From Manduca sexta (lineage: Eukaryota > Arthropoda > Insecta > Lepidoptera > Sphingidae), in NCBI RefSeq assembly GCF_014839805.1, contig NC_051141.1, positions 16,500,777 to 16,564,776 of the forward strand: a stretch of 64,000 bases of DNA. The letters run 5' to 3'. Below, in pieces: positions 12,125 through 23,520 of this stretch. The notes below the pieces were generated by a model. It searched no databases and had not been told where the DNA came from. It saw nothing but the letters and a program-made list of their open reading frames with translations. The position numbers and the translations under genes are program-made. Within the stretch, counting starts at the first letter, position 1. Every line of letters begins with the position of its first letter.

Positions 12125-12466
12125 AAATTTCTAGAATATTCTAAAGAGTTTAAATAGAAAATTTTGTATAATTTTCTCCCGACGTTTCGAAGACTTTGCT
12201 GCCTTCATGGTCACAGGGAGGACTTTAGTGGGTGGACGATTGAGTCCTTCCATGCCTCCCAAAGTCATGCAACGTGCTTGCGTACGTTATCTTAATCCCA
12301 GTTTTAATGAGACAGGGGTGAAAAAAAAGGAATTACAAAGAGATAATCTTAATACTAAATTGACTAATGATATTTTTAACATTGAAATAAAACTATTTTA
12401 AAATTTTAACGCGGTGTTATTTTGTAATTCTCTTCCGACATTTCGAAGACTTAAAAACTCTGCAAT
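12125..12466 (-). mobile_element. Penelope-like element terminal fragment(s)
   Basis: On the minus strand 12172-12217 reads GACCATGAAGGCAGCAAAG followed by TCTTCGAAACGTCGGGAG, nearly identical to the motif at 14030. A second, degenerate version (AAGTCTTCGAAATGTCGGAA) lies at 12429-12450, about 250 bp away in the same orientation. Penelope-like retroelements are known to carry hammerhead-ribozyme motifs with a GAAAC core in terminal repeats. Assignment rests on that resemblance, since no reverse-transcriptase sequence is present. Confidence 0.4.
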
Positions 12467-13124
12467 GGTAATATTACGATTACTACATTAAGTTATTAAT
12501 ATTCCTTTCTTTTCACGCCTATCTCATTAAAAACTCGGGTCAAGACAACATACGACACGTTGCATGAATTGGGTGTTTTTATTACATCTGATACCCTTGG
12601 GCAACCATTCCCAGGCAATTTATTTAGTGCATCATCTAGTGGGTATCCAAAACAATAAATAAATAAAATCATTTTGAAAAAACCTTATTAATAGTCCAAC
12701 CTGAGAATCGAATTAAAGTTGCCACGGCCCACACGCGCAAACTGCCACTGTCCAAAAATTTACAATACCGATTGTAATACTCATGGTTAATAATATAAAA
12801 TCTCTTGCCAGTCGTCATTTTTTTGACTTCATTTAACAAATGTAATGAAGTAATGTCTTCAATGAAATATTAACAGTAAGACTTAAAGACGCTAAGATAG
12901 TAACATATACATAAATACAACTAAACGTGAGATATGGGGTCCGCTTACTGCCGCATGCAAAGCAATTTGTCACGTATACAGATTTATTGTGGGAATATTC
13001 AGTTAGTGCTCATGTTGCTAGGTAAGAGTTAGCGCACATGGAAACTTAGGACATTTATAGCAAACCTGTAGATACGACTTTGCTTGGGAATTTCTATACA
13101 TGTTATGTCTTTATGTTATCATAA
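12467..13124. other. non-coding, no gene seen
   Basis: AT-rich sequence without recognised elements. Confidence 0.5.
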
Positions 13125-13451
13125 TATAATTATATCAGCCTTGTATTATGTACTGTCCCACTGTTGGGCACAGGCCTCCTCTACTACTGAGAGAGATTAA
13201 GCCTTAGTCCACCACGCTGGCCTAGTGCGGATTGGTAGAGTTCACACACCCTCGAAAATTCCTATAGAGAATTTTCTCAGGTATGCAGGTTTCCTCACGA
13301 TGTTTTTCTTCACCGTTAAAGCAAGCGATAATTCTCAAAGAATACACACATTATTTTTTTAGAAAAGTCAGAGGTGTGTGCCTTCGGGATTTGAACCTGC
13401 GGACATTCGTATCGGCAGTCCGTTCCACAACCAACTAGGCTATCGCCGCTT
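13125..13451 (-). repeat. SINE family C, full length
   Basis: All blocks are present in reverse: tail near 13131 (TATATCAGCCTTGTATTATG), the CTACTACTGAGAG block, TCACGATGTTTTTCTTCACC, and the head with B-box GGTTCAAATCC at about 13390-13400, ending in AAGCGGCGATAGCC. A 7-bp TGTTATC flanks it (13114-13120 and 13460-13466), a possible but weak target duplication. Confidence 0.88.
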
Positions 13452-13720
13452 TTTTTTTGTGTTATCGATTTTGGTATGAGGATAATTTAAGACACTGGGA
13501 AGGTTATCGGCTACTTTCTATCCCGGGAAAATATAAGAGCTAGTTTTAAAAATAATAAAATTACTTGCAAATCGTTTTTGTCGAGAAATATATTAGAACT
13601 TCCTTCCTTCCTTCGTCTACAATGTGACGGATTGTAACAAGACAACGGGTTCAAAACATAGTTAAGTATTATCATAAATATTAATGTCATCCGCAGATTT
13701 CATATATCATACATACATCA

Positions 13721-13928
13721 GCATATTTGCTGGTGGCAGGATAATAATAAATATTTTCTATCCACCCGGATAGCGACCGTACACAAAGTGCTTAGACCCG
13801 CCATAGTGGCCCACGTAAGTCGCGTTCTGGGATCAGCCTGTTTATATCCGATTCCATCAGGTCGGCATAATTGGACCCCATTCCACTTACCATCAGGTGC
13901 AGTGGGGTCGCTTTGCATGTAAAAACAA
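13721..13928 (+). repeat. SINE family B
   Basis: Begins TTTGCTGGTGGCAGG and runs through 'ctatccacccggatagcgac', GTGGCCCACGTAAGT, CGCGTTCTGGGATCAGCCTG and GGTCGGCATAATTG to the 3' end CTTACCATCAGGTGCAGTGG with a short A-rich tail. The middle 'gtcgactgccgaggggtaat' segment seen in other copies is missing here. An antisense 71-codon frame across it is not a gene. Confidence 0.85.
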
Positions 13929-13969
13929 ATCACTTTCTGGTTTGAATATTTGTTACCAAGAGGAAAGAA

Positions 13970-14131
13970 ATTGAAATTAAACTAATTTTCGGATTCTATC
14001 GCGGGTGTGGACACGGGGTGACCATGAAGGCTGCAAAGTCTTCGAAACGTCGGGAGAAAATAAAACACCAATACCGCGATAGAATCCGAAAATTAGTTTA
14101 ATTTCAATGTCTAACATTCGCGTAAACATAA
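13970..14131. mobile_element. Penelope-like terminal motif inside a perfect inverted repeat
   Basis: Two 35-bp arms, 13970-14004 and 14074-14108, are exact reverse complements (outer ATTGAAATTAAACTAATTTT, inner GATTCTATCGCGG). The 69-bp spacer holds a hammerhead-like segment at about 14030-14055: a 6-bp stem AAGGCT/AGTCTT closed by a GCAA loop, then CGAAACGTCGGG. The conserved CUGAUGA box is degenerate (CCATGA). Just outside lies AACATTCGCGTAAACATA, found reversed near 46375. I infer a Penelope-like terminus; coding parts are absent. Confidence 0.45.
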
Positions 14132-17100
14132 AAAATCATTAGGAAAGAAATTGGGGATTTTCCCCCAATCTTTCTTAACTTACTATTGACAAACTGCAGC
14201 GTAGCAAGTTAGTCAAATCAGTAGAATCATGAGCCAATGACGTAATGGCCATCTTATGATACACTCTATGCTTTAGACCATATCTTTTCCATTTAAAATC
14301 AACAGAATTTATATACTTAAAGTGCAAATTACATTCTCACTTCCCAAAGATTGGAAAAATAAAATTATAAATATTTCTTTAGTTGTAGTGTGTGCTGAAC
14401 CTAAGATGGTCGTAAATACAGAGAGCTTAGCCCTTTGTACACGTATTTATGTCGCCAAAGTACTAGCGACGATTGTAAAGGATTTCATACTAGAGATGCT
14501 ATATGTTAAACATGAATCAGATATCGAGTCTATTTATTTAATATTTATTGTATTTATAATAAAATTGGTAACGTAAAAACACGTATAATAAAACTCATAA
14601 TATAAATATAACAAAAAACAGTTTACTTTAAAAAACCATGGAATAAATTATAGTAACTATAAAAACAACATAATACTTTCTACTAAATATTACTACTTTT
14701 GTGTACAAATATCTGAATCAAATTACAGAACCAACGGAAAAGCAATTAAATTTCCTTTTGTATTCTAACATTCAATTAATAATATCGAATACAGCCAACG
14801 TGTACCACTCGTGGCTTCAATTATAACTTGAATAGGTACATAATTATTTGGTAGTTATACTAATCCCATTTCAAATTCAATGACATATGAACCAATATTT
14901 TAATGTGGCTTCAATTTCAAACGTAATTTAGTAGTAAATTCAATTTAAAATACTCAGTATTTTCAAATGTAGAATTATTTAATATTTTTCCCAAAAAAAA
15001 TTTACGAATTATAGTATGATGAAATTAGTGCCGAGTCGCATCTCTACTTTACACGCACGATTTATTCGATTCCCGTATATTGCGCTTTTTGATATGCAAT
15101 GAAACGCGTTATTCGTCTTTGTAATGCAGGACATAAACGATGCAGTATAAATCGGTAACCAGGAAGATTTCTGCTGGAAGCACTGAGTGTTGACTAAAAC
15201 TGTCATAAAACGAGTGGTTTATATAGTAACTAGCCGATTAATTATTTTTAACGGTAGCATTAAATATCAAGTCTAATTAGGTTTGAGTTAATTAATGAAC
15301 ATTAGAATATTAGATCGGTATTTAAATAATAATCATTTTTATGTTTCATAAGTGATGTCAAAATAAATCATCCTAACAATACGAATAATATCCCCGCTAT
15401 AAAACATGACCAAAAAATATATCTCCAAATTCTTAGAACAACTTTCGTGCATGCATGCGTAAATATCATAAAACAAAAAACTGAGACAAGTATAAAATAG
15501 TTTTTCGAAAAAACAGCAGAGTTACCATGTTACAGTCTAGATCACAAATGAATAATCATGTTGTGATTACGGAACGCTTCGAATGGCCGGCAAAAAATAT
15601 GAAAAAAAGTAAACAAAATGATACCCACCGTGCTGATATTGCGTTTTTTCTATTACTCTTTACGGCTCGTTAAGTGTGTGAAATTTAGATAAGATACTAG
15701 CGGTAGGTGATGGATCTGATCGAAAAATTGACGGTTGCTGGCAATTGCGTATTCAGCATTCACCTACAGCTAGTAGAAAATGCGAGGTTTGGAATTAGGC
15801 ACTTTATTTAGCAAATTAAACTCAACATAGTTGAAGTGTTACGTAAATAACAACTTCAAAAGGAATCTAGACTACATCTATAGTTTAAAACACTTCGGAG
15901 AATAATATCATACAAGATAAATGTTATCATCCTTTATCATATTACAGAACATACAACCCGTTTCTCAATAAGTGATTTGTTTATTGACTTTATTTCCAAA
16001 GTAGAGACACCAAACCCACTCTTTTTACCTGTAGATAATGATTACATATTGTTAAAAACAAGAATTCCCGGAATGCATACTAACTGTAATAAAAACTTTA
16101 CGGCTAATAAGTAAATTGAGCAATTATGTTGAGGTCAGTTCTTAAATTAGGGACTTGAGGCAAACTTTGTTATTGTATTCATTGCCGAAAATATTCTCAT
16201 ACATATTTTTTTGTGTTTTCGCATTGTGTCGGTTCGATTTGGTCCAACTGACCCGACATTATGAATTGTCATTTCGCTCTTCTGTTCCCGAGAATTGTAT
16301 TGGGTTGCGTTTTGGGTTAACGCAACTATTGTCATAATCACTAACACTTCAAATTTAAATTTTATCAGACGAATATTCCAAATGGATCCGGCATAGAATA
16401 CCTAAAGTAGCTATGTTATTGCTGATGGACGGTTCGTGAAGAAGCCTGGTTCTGAAATAGACAATGGGGTTAGGTAAAAAAACCGCACAAAATATAAAGA
16501 AGAAGGGTAATCTTTAGATATTATAAAACGAAGCCCCACTGCCGCGTTTGTCTGAACGCAATGAACTCAAAATCTACCAAATGGATTTAGATACGGTTTC
16601 CACCAATTCTTAAAGAGATTCATGAAGAAGTTTAATGTGTGTAAATCATTAATGGTTTCTGTAAAATGGTTGAAACATAAAGATGGAGGCTAAAGATAAG
16701 GAAAAACATCGAGCCGCCTGCGAGCTTTGATAGAAAACACTCCCTAAGGGCCAAGCCATGAAAACAGGCTACGCGACGCGGCAAATGGCACGGCGGTTCT
16801 AATCGCACTCTTTTGTAGTAGGCATTCTTCTTATTCCCCCATATATCTGTCCCGCTCATCGCTGATAATACAAGACCGCTCCGGCGACGACTTCTTGTCT
16901 TAACTCGAAGCCCTTTGTGATAGAAAAATTACTGTATAGGAGTAGTGTTCCTCCTTTATAGGTCTACAGAAAAGTCCGAGATGACATGTGTCTAACTTAA
17001 AGAGATAGCATAACACAGGTACCCATTTTAATAGTTAAGAAAACTCACATTTGATGTTGTAATTTTAAAGCTATTTGAAGGGATACAATATTAATTTAAT

Positions 17101-17184
17101 AAAATTAAATACGTTAATTAAATGGAAGCATTTCATGGATATTATAATTATCATTCACACCACGCAGTTTAAATTAAAATCTTA
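14132..17184. other. long AT-rich non-coding stretch
   Basis: About 3 kb with no supported gene. Short frames at 14322-14576 and 16147-16347 have AT-driven composition and no motif. A GC-richer patch at 16700-16810 has no recognisable family. Confidence 0.5.
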
Positions 17185-17315
17185 GCAGTTATTGCAAAAT
17201 TAAAACTCGCGCGACATAATAAATTCAAGCGGTCTCACACCGACGCGCCGCTCTCGGCCGCTTACTGTTGCTACATAAGTCGAGCGATGAAGCGCGCTGA
17301 GATAGAAACTACGAC
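17185..17315. promoter_or_regulatory. candidate regulatory island
   Basis: A CpG-containing island (CACCGACGCGCCGCTCTCGG and AGTCGAGCGATGAAGCGCGC) within strongly AT-rich DNA. Such islands in insects often mark promoters, first exons or conserved enhancers. No TATA box plus initiator arrangement is clear, and strand is unknown. Confidence 0.25.
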
Positions 17316-17325
17316 GAAAAAATTA

Positions 17326-17610
17326 GGCATCACGCCTTTATCACATAGGGGTAGGCAGAGACTGTGAATTGCCACTTTTCACGATTCTGGCATACTTCTC
17401 TGGCTTCCTCATTTTCATGCATACCCGCCGGTTCAGGGTACTTTTGACCTGGCTTTTACTAAGAATGTCAGATATCGGCTTTCAAATGTTCGGTGCGGTC
17501 GACCACTACCGACTCGTCCATCTACATATACCTTATATATCATCTTTGTCAGTCTCTTATCATCCATCCTCTCCAAATGCCTAGACCGCCTTAGCTACCA
17601 TTCATCTATC
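17326..17610. repeat. LINE 3'-end-like fragment
   Basis: Contains ATCACGCCTTTATCACATAG and GGTAGGCAGAG at one end and 'ctctccaaatgcctagaccg' at the other. I associate both phrases with 3' parts of lepidopteran non-LTR elements. No reverse-transcriptase sequence is attached. Confidence 0.4.
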
Positions 17611-19318
17611 ATATAAATACAGGCTGTCCAAAACGAAACGGTTAATGGTCACTTGGGAAACTCAGTTTCAACAGTGAACAACTTGAGGCTAAGTATTTGA
17701 TAAAGAACTCACAGAAATTATTGTGGACATGATGAATGGAATTAGAATTGGCAAATCGCGGCTTAGTATCAGTAAATTTATAAATCTATTTTTTTCGTTG
17801 CATCATAATAATATCTCAAACGTTTTAAATGTGGATTTTTTTAACAGGGCTTCAATCTTCACAGGTCCACAACTAATTGCGTATTTTAATCACAATATTA
17901 ATTCAACACAGGAAAATAAAAACAGAAAATCTAAATTACATACTCAACACAAACAAGATAAAATTTCCCAGCATTCAGCATAAACTATTAATAACCAAAC
18001 GAAAAACAAAAATCTGCATCATAGATAAAGTTTACGCTCGCTGCATCTGTTTACAAATTATATTATAATTAATATTTTAGTAATGTAAATTAGTAATTAA
18101 TTACGTGCATATTCTTGTTTGTTTTTTTTTGCTTTGTATCAAAATGGACGTACTGTTATAAAATATTCAGCTTAAATATAAGATTGCAAACGGATTAATT
18201 TTAATAATGTGTTTCCTTAAGTTTACATATAATATAAATATAAGAACTAACCTTTCGATGACATCATGAACCTTGGTCCTAATTTCACAATAAGCGTCAA
18301 TAGAAATTCATAAATGAATATTTTTTTTATTCTGACCGATTAAATAGACGCTTTGTAGTGGGCATATGCATTGTATATTCCTATTTCTCTAATATAATTT
18401 TGAAGTATAAAGTCTACATCCTTTTTTCTGTCGATAATCTTCTGAAATATTACAATACTTTACAGTGTACAATGTAGAACTCAAATGAATCCCTAGTACT
18501 AATATATAATTTCGTGTTGGATTAAAATACAAGTATTACTCAGATAGGCACCGATACCCAATAAGCTAAATAAATACTAAACTTGTCGCTTACACACTTT
18601 TGTATTGTAACCATTATCGTTTTTTCTTTACAAAAATAATATAGAAGTGGTTTACTTTACTTCACATATAAAATCAAAAAATATTAAAATTCAATTAACG
18701 GGTGTAAGAGATTCGAGATTTTGAATTTGTTGGGCCACTTTAATGGTTTACTGTACACATATAAAATTCAGAAAGTATTCTCACCTGACTCGTACCAGAT
18801 CGATGACGCATCCAAATGACTACTGGCTTTGTTGTAGCATATCTATAATGACCTAAGGTACAGAGCCCCATGGCTGTACATAATTTGTAAAATATAATAA
18901 CTGTCTTATAACTTTACACAAGAAATAAAATCCTATTATCCTTTCTTTTACCAATAACTACGAAAAATTAACTCGAAACGAGAGAACAAACGAGCAAAAA
19001 TTAGTCAAATGATAAAATCTTAATGTCTGGACTCATAATTAATTTGAGTGCAACAATTATAAATGGCTGTAATATCTCGTAAGTCATAGAATAATAACAA
19101 ATGGTAACCAGAAACGTACAAAAAATTAATGGAGCGACTCTAAATACGAAATTCAAGGCTCTGTATACAATATGTAACAAAATTAACGAAGACTTACTGA
19201 ATTTTAAATATTAACTGTACCGTTAAATTTTTTGTTATTTATGAACGCTACTTACGGTAGAAATGCAATAACAGAAAATAAATAAAAGCGAAAAATCAAA
19301 AACAATACTAAATACAAC
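17611..19318. other. AT-rich non-coding stretch
   Basis: No gene. At 17627 the phrase TACAGGCTGTCCAAAACG resembles an end of a TA-target transposon, but no partner end was found. Confidence 0.5.
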
Positions 19319-19496
19319 ATTGTAGCCAATGTAACTACTGGACGTAATAAGATTTGACATCTCATGTTACAGGATGGCCAACGCAGTGGAATATCAAACA
19401 ATACTTTGTGATTCTACTGTTTATGGGCAGTCGTATCTATTAGGTATCACTTACCTCGAACCGTAAGCTCGTCTCGTCATTCAAAACAATAAAAAA
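19319..19496 (+). repeat. SINE family D, 3' part
   Basis: Carries GTAACTACTGGACGTAATAA, CATCTCATGTTACAGGATGG, CGCAGTGGAATATCA, TTTATGGGCAGTCGTAT and the terminal CTCGTCTCGTCATTC then AAACAATAAAAAAG. The 5' half seen at 23521 is missing. Confidence 0.8.
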
Positions 19497-20048
19497 GTAG
19501 AAGTAAAATTAACTAGTAATGCATTAAGTACATGAGATATATGCCCTAAATAACTGTCATAGATATTTACGAGAAGTGAGTACGGTTTATTAAATAGGCC
19601 GAAATAGTTAATATGACCCAACGACGTTGTGCTTTAACGTCTAGTCTCCGCTAAAATCTCCTGCAATGTGTGTCAGACTAGTAAATTTAATCAAAATAAT
19701 ATATTTGCCGAAGACTAATTTTAAACCATTTTCAATATCTGTAAATGTTTTTACATCAAGAACGTTTTCTGATTCGGGTAATAGTCACGACACACGAAAC
19801 GAACGAAAAAAAAGGGATATTTCACAGCAGTTTTTTTTTTCTTTCCATATTTTTTATTGTTTTATCTCCCTACGCAAAGGTTGATTGGTAAATAATGCCT
19901 TCGATATTAAGTACGCATTTTTACATTGATGTATAAAAAGTGTGTAAATAAATAAATACGTCTATCGCTACGATATGACATTCTCATAGATTTCTCGTAC
20001 TGCCCCTGGAAACATTACCTGTGTATAACTACTAGTTTCACTATAGTG

Positions 20049-20279
20049 CACCGGTTCCCAAAGGTGAACGGATGGCGACCTACCTAAGAAAAAAATCCAA
20101 AGCCAGAACTCCATTTTAGACTATAAAGAATAGGAAATAACTTTATTAATGACGGACAGTCCAAATAAGAGGAGAAGTATTTGTTTCCTATGCTTCCCAT
20201 CATCCTATTTATGAACATCCACCGAACCGTTACTTGTGACTAAGTAGGGCGCGACGCATACTTAATTTGGGAGACGCTG
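20049..20279. mobile_element. decayed hAT-like element
   Basis: The left end CACCGGTTCCCAAAGG and the right end, read inward as CAGCGTCTCCCAAATT, are loose inverted repeats of the 'CAGyGGTTCCCAAA' type found on hAT elements. The flanking 8-mers (CTATAGTG and ATCTAGTA) match at five positions, which would fit an eroded 8-bp duplication. Confidence 0.35.
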
Positions 20280-20918
20280 ATCTAGTATATTTAAGTATTC
20301 AAGAAACTTCATATTGTTGTAACATTGGTTTTATATCGTAAATAATACATTTTGATCTCTAATATCTAATTGATAGATTGCGTGCAATATTCAGGCGAGG
20401 CAGATGAGCGATGAAATCTCTCCTCAAAGAGATTAGCTTGTTGCTCGCCTAATGCTCAACTCCACAAGTGTCTGTAAACAGCAGCAACAAGACTCCCAGC
20501 TTTGAATTACAAAGCAGGTACTGCATTCAACAAAGCTGCTCGTCAATCCGGGATTAAATCTTGTGCTGAATGGTTAGTGATTATAATCGTTTCGAATCTG
20601 ATAAAATTAAGATTACGATTAAGCGTGTTAAGGTCACAGGTATGCGCTGGATGCAGGCCGCTACTAATGAGTTTGTCTAAAAACATTTATGAGAGACCCG
20701 TGCTTAGCTGTAGACTACTTTGGAATCAGGGCAAATTGGGTAAAGTATTTTTTTAAAAAGCATACCGTCAAAAAAAAAAGAAAATTACAATGTCATGTTA
20801 ATAATAAACAGGACTTATACTTCTCTTATAGTTCTCTTCCCTTTTACTTGCTTGATCTAGGGAACGAATACAGTGAGTATTGGTTTACAGACCTGTTAGA
20901 CTATAGCATCGATATATA
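20280..20918. other. non-coding, no gene seen
   Basis: Short plus-strand frames at 20502-20934 overlap in two registers and show no domain signal. Confidence 0.5.
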
Positions 20919-21273
20919 TACAGGATTATTTTGACATTGTGTTACTAAATGAAACCACACACTCGTTTTCACCTTTGCTGACATTGTGCCAAAAAGTAAT
21001 AACGTATATTTTCACCAAAAATCCTGGTTTTAGTTTTCTGATTTTTTATAATTTATTTTAGTTTAATATGAATAAGGCGTGTGTGTGAGTGTATTTCTGA
21101 CTGAAAGTATGATGTTGCCGCTGCGACAAATTCTCTTGGAGTAGTAGTTAGTGGTGATAAAATTAGAATGACTTTTTATTAATATTTATTTTGTTCAAAA
21201 CTTACACTTTTTATTTAGCAAGTAGATAAGTATGAAGTTTCATTTAGGAACGCAATATCAAAATGACCCTGTA
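20919..21273. mobile_element. TA-target MITE, family E
   Basis: About 355 bp with inverted ends of roughly 40 bp: left TACAGGATTATTTTGACATT continuing to 'actaaatgaaac', right (read inward) TACAGGGTCATTTTGATATT. TA dinucleotides flank both ends, as expected for Tc1/mariner-type insertion. Copies with the same ends lie at 24782 (split) and 43850. It has no coding capacity. Confidence 0.7.
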
Positions 21274-21274
21274 T

Positions 21275-21445
21275 ATTATGTACTAGCGTTCCGAACGTTC
21301 ACTGTATTCAAGTGAATTGAACTGCAATCCATTCACACTGACTTAAGTATGGTCAATATTAATAGCTTGTGGTTGTGTACGGAGTGGCGCTTATGATATA
21401 AAATCTCGAGTCTAAGTGTAAACCTGGATTTGAATAAAAAATGTA
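21275..21445 (+). repeat. unclassified repeat, family F, truncated copy
   Basis: Shares GCGTTCCGAAC, TTCACTGTATTCAAGTGAAT, AGCTTGTGGTTGTGTACGG and 'ctaagtgtaaacctggattt' with longer copies at 32034, 37449 (reverse) and 49103. It begins within 2 bp of the family E element and stops about 170 bp in. Confidence 0.6.
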
Positions 21446-21819
21446 AAGAATAACATATAGGTGCCTTGAAAGGCAATCTTATAACCTAAGGGACAAATAT
21501 ACCGGAAACTATATTTGGAATCGGTAGTTTTTTCAACGTTATTAGATCTGGGTTTCGTGGCTCTAAGACAGTTTTAATAATATTATTTTATATTTTTATA
21601 AAGAAATTATTTTCATTGTTTTAATTTTTAAATTAAAATCAAATCTTTAAATCGCTCTACTAAGAGTTCACAAAATGGCGCATAGATATGATTAGTATTT
21701 AAGTAGGTATCTTTCTAAAGTCAATACATAGATACATACACATGAATATTATTTCAAATAGTTATAGAACAGTTGTAAACGGAACCCCAACGAGTATTTG
21801 GAGGATACGGTGTTTTTGT

Positions 21820-22127
21820 GTGCTGCGCATGAGTGCGCGACGGCGGCGCCTGCGCGGCATGCGGCGCGGCTCGCGTTACAAAGATGCCGACTACGCCGTA
21901 CGAAGCGCGTTCGAGTTGTTTTCGGTTCGAGAGTTGCGATCGAGTTAACTAGTATAAATAAGTTATTTTTCTTTTCGTTAAAAATTCTAGTGATTTTAGA
22001 ATCTGTTGTTAATATTTTCCTTGCGCATGAACACTGAATAGATTCAATTGGTGATAAAATATCTACACAACTGTTACAGACAGTACTACAGTTAGACATT
22101 GATCCAAGATTTGCTTCAATGTCGTCG
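21820..22127 (+). promoter_or_regulatory. candidate promoter and 5' exon
   Basis: A GC- and CpG-dense block at 21820-21945 (GCGCGACGGCGGCGCCTGCG) is followed by TATAAATAAG at 21952, an AT-rich leader, and an ATG at 22119 whose third codon abuts a donor-like TCG|GTAAAGT at 22128. This could be a 5' UTR exon with a three-codon coding start, but the ATG context is poor and no downstream exon is visible. The longest frame on the opposite strand (21749-22099) is composition-driven. Confidence 0.25.
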
Positions 22128-22597
22128 GTAAAGTTATAAGAAATGTAATAAATACATTAAATAACATAGGTTCGCGAAATTCCACTTGGGGTCAAAATAA
22201 CGAGAATTATAGTAGATATCAAACATTTACATGATCAGTTAAAATTGTACTGAGATAAATATGAGACTGATATTCGAATGTTGTTAAAGAGCGATAAACC
22301 GCTAATGAATTAAAATTATGCCACACGTGGACTACAGGCTGGATTAACATATAAGCCTTAATGCTCGATAATCAGCTTCCGTGTTATTTATATTCCGGAA
22401 TAAAATGATTCAACTTTGAAAAAACAAATAGACTTTAATTTTGGGAAAAAAGGTGTACTGAGCTGATTTACCACAGGCCAGAAGGTAAAATAGACTCAAT
22501 CAGCCCCGGTCCGGGTAAAGGAGCATGGGAAAAAAGCAAAAAGAAAATTAGGAAGGCAAATCAGGAATAATCATGGATTGAATATTCTACGAAATTA

Positions 22598-22787
22598 CGA
22601 TAGTTGATTGTTCAACGGACTGCCGAGAGAAATCTCTGCTGGTTCAAATCTCAAGGGCACAAGCCTCTGATTTTTCAAAAAATATGTTTCTTTGTGAATT
22701 ATCGCTTGCTTTTACGGTGAAGGAAAACATCGTGAGAACCTAAATATCTGAGAAATTCTCGATAGGAATTTTGAGGGTGCGTGAAAC
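22598..22787 (+). repeat. SINE family C, 5' two-thirds
   Basis: Has the head (CGATAGTTGATTGTTC, B-box GGTTCAAATC) and the middle (TTTACGGTGAAGGAAAACAT), and stops in the 'gggtgcgtgaa' region. It directly meets an inverted partial copy starting near 22790. Confidence 0.7.
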
Positions 22788-22789
22788 CC

Positions 22790-22965
22790 GTTGTCGTACT
22801 TTCCCACTGCTGGACACGGGCCCTCTAATACTAAGAGTAATAAAGTCTTAGTCCACCACGCTGGCCTAATACGTATTTGCAGACGTCACACACCCTCGAA
22901 ATTCTAAAAGAAAACTTATCAGTCACGTAGATTTTTTCACGATGTTTCCATTCACTTTTAATCCT
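22790..22965 (-). repeat. SINE family C, 3' part, inverted neighbour
   Basis: Reverse-oriented 3' half: CCCACTGCTGGACACGGGCC, GTCCACCACGCTGGCCTA, CACACCCTCGAAATTC and 'ttcacgatgtttccattcac'. Its tail faces the truncated end of the plus-strand copy. Confidence 0.7.
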
Positions 22966-23316
22966 AGATTCATAAACTATATTTAGAGTTACAATCCTCA
23001 TAAACATATGTCTGTCATACACCTTATTTCATGTGCGTATAATTTGGTAACTATGGGGGATATAAAAATGCGTCATATATTAAAGTAAGAGATGTTTATT
23101 TCAAATTAACATATATCCAATAAAAAAAATATTCTGAGCATTCTAAGCACAAACTTCCGCGATGTTCCATGGACATGACGTGACGTTTGCAAGAGGTGCA
23201 GATAAATCTAGTCACACTTTTTTTTATAATCACAGAAGTTGCAAAGCTTCCGAGTTTGACTTCAGAGCCTGTTGGTGCATTAGGCAAAGTATCGCCTAAA
23301 ATAGCATCAATATAGC

Positions 23317-23447
23317 GTTTAAAGCAAGAGATAATTCGCAAACATTACTCAGATCACATCAGAAAAGTTAGAAGTGTCTTGGGTATTGAACCAGCAGACA
23401 TTCGTCTCAGCAGTCCGTTCCACTCCCAACTAGGCTATCGCCGCTTC
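23317..23447 (-). repeat. SINE family C, head fragment
   Basis: Minus-strand head: AAGCGGCGATAGCCTAGTTG near 23445, GACGAATGTCTGCTGG, a degenerate B-box, and the AGCAAGAGATAATTCGCAAA region at the truncated end. Confidence 0.7.
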
Positions 23448-23520
23448 TATAACTTTAGATTCCAGATATTTCCCACCCAAACCTACCTTCCTATAAAGTC
23501 GGAATATAGGCAAATAATAA

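Noticed and set aside
13718..13933. 71-codon minus-strand open frame
   Set aside because: It coincides with the family B SINE.
17627..17700. Mariner-type end TACAGGCTGTCC
   Set aside because: No matching inverted end or TA-bounded element could be found nearby.
21749..22099. 116-codon minus-strand open frame
   Set aside because: It arises from the CpG-dense block, which is open in several frames, and has no domain signal.
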